DNA of 64,000 nucleotides from NCBI RefSeq assembly GCF_001297705.1, contig NZ_LIRF01000003.1, positions 930,001 to 994,000 on the forward strand. The letters are read 5' to 3'. This stretch comes from Chryseobacterium sp. ERMR1:04 (GTDB lineage: Bacteria > Bacteroidota > Bacteroidia > Flavobacteriales > Weeksellaceae). How positions within the stretch are numbered: position 1 is the first letter of the stretch; each line of letters begins with the position of its first letter. The notes beneath the pieces were generated by a model, which had not been told where the DNA came from, made no database searches, and was given only the letters and a program-made list of their open reading frames with translations. Position numbers and translations under genes: made by a program. Positions 63,249 to 64,000 of this stretch are shown in pieces.

Positions 63249-64000
63249 ATGATGAAAAATTTTAAAATTATAATAGCCTCATTGATAATGACTTTTAATT
63301 ATCATATTATAAGTGGACAAGTGGGAATAAATACTCCTGCTCCCAATCAAAATGCATTGCTGGAAATGTTTACCAGCAACAAAGGATTATTACCTCCACG
63401 GATATCTTTAGTCAACATAACCAGTGCTTCTCCACTTGCTCAACACGTTAAAGGAATAATTGTCTATAATATTGTAAATAATGCATTTGTAAATGAAGGA
63501 CTTTATGTAAATAATGGATCTCAGTGGTTTCGCTTATCTACAGAGGATATCCCTTTTGGGCATGTAAAATATAGTGTTTTAACAAGTGACCATAGCGGTT
63601 GGTACTTATTGAATGGAAGAAGTATTTCTTCTTTACCAGCTCCTGCACAAACAAATGTTGCATCTCTCGGATTTGTAACTACGATTCCAGATGCTACGGA
63701 TAGATATTTTAAAGCAAAAACCGGAGCTGAAGTCTTGGGAACCACAGGAGGGAACTCAACAGTTACATTAGTACAAGCAAATCTACCAACAATGACTTTT
63801 AATGGTACAGCTCTTTCGGCAGGTAGTCACGTTCACACATATACAGATAGAGGAAATACTTCAGTAAATGCAGGAGGTGCTGGCAATAATAATGCCGATG
63901 ATACTTCCGGAACATATACCACAAGTACCGCAGGAAACCACACTCACACCTATACTGTAAACACTGGTGGATCAGCCACTCCCGTATCTATTGACCCCAA
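63249..64000 (+). CDS. Secreted protein with phage tail-collar-like C-terminal half (copy 3, 3' end outside window)
   Basis: Open to the last base (250 codons visible). Signal peptide (MMKNFKIIIASLIMTFNYHIISGQ), VGINTPAPNQNALLEMFTSNKGLLPPRISL, GWYLLNGRSISSL, IPDATDRYFK, LVQANLPTM, GSHVHTYTDRGNT, GNHTHTYTV. About 10 more residues are expected by comparison with copies 1 and 2. The pattern of three tandem copies points to repeated duplication. Confidence 0.75.
   Translation, partial: MMKNFKIIIASLIMTFNYHIISGQVGINTPAPNQNALLEMFTSNKGLLPPRISLVNITSASPLAQHVKGIIVYNIVNNAFVNEGLYVNNGSQWFRLSTEDIPFGHVKYSVLTSDHSGWYLLNGRSISSLPAPAQTNVASLGFVTTIPDATDRYFKAKTGAEVLGTTGGNSTVTLVQANLPTMTFNGTALSAGSHVHTYTDRGNTSVNAGGAGNNNADDTSGTYTTSTAGNHTHTYTVNTGGSATPVSIDP

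Overview
The window comes from a low-GC member of the Bacteroidetes, most likely a Chryseobacterium-like flavobacterium (Weeksellaceae). The evidence is type IX secretion sorting domains of both kinds (type A and CHU_C/type B), promoters with a TAnnTTTG -7 box, flavobacterial families such as DUF2256/TIGR03643 and WG-repeat proteins, and a strong A+T bias. No rRNA, tRNA or CRISPR array was seen.

Layout. 1-1015: the 3' end of a large T9SS-secreted IgGFc-binding-like/CHU_C protein, apparently identical to the end of the gene at 22473-25562. 1.1-7.7 kb: a regulatory and stress segment (TetR-like regulator, AarF/UbiB-like kinase, DUF2256, a TIGR03643 gene broken by a stop, an SDR without its catalytic Tyr, a MarR-type regulator, GNAT, and a sigma-region-2-only ORF). 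8.0-8.9 kb: two tandem cold-shock genes behind a long leader. 9.2-13.4 kb: a luciferase-like flavin oxidoreductase and a two-gene lipoprotein/GH30 glycanase operon. 13.5-16.3 kb: a TPR sensor pair, one with an AraC-type DNA-binding domain. 16.7-25.6 kb: three large secreted proteins.

25.9-47.3 kb is an accessory region of about 25 small, acidic, mostly unrecognised genes: HEAT-like, pentapeptide, ankyrin, LRR, DUF4303 and WG proteins, with paralogous pairs, gene fragments, several single-frameshift genes, a possible RHS/YD-repeat scrap and an IS5-type transposase remnant. It reads as an immunity-gene archive of the polymorphic-toxin kind without an intact toxin. That is an inference; only DUF4303 and the repeat families are recognisable.

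47.6-50.3 kb holds small envelope and secreted proteins, a cupin and a decayed serine-recombinase tail. 50.5-60.0 kb is a DNA-repair island: Ku, LigD (split by a one-base frameshift at an A10 tract), then dnaE-type polymerase and Y-family polymerase genes divergent from a LexA-like HTH/S24 repressor, with two matching 15-bp inverted repeats in the divergent promoter, and an AlkB-like N-terminal fragment. 60.1-64.0 kb has a Crp/Fnr-type regulator and three tandem secreted proteins with a phage tail-collar-like C-terminal half; the third runs off the window.

Several genes are interrupted by what looks like a one-base deletion in a homopolymer (A10, A7, A5, G5). Either these are real decay or slippage sites, or the assembly under-calls homopolymers. 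The stops in the TIGR03643 gene and the recombinase remnant are substitutions and do not fit that explanation.
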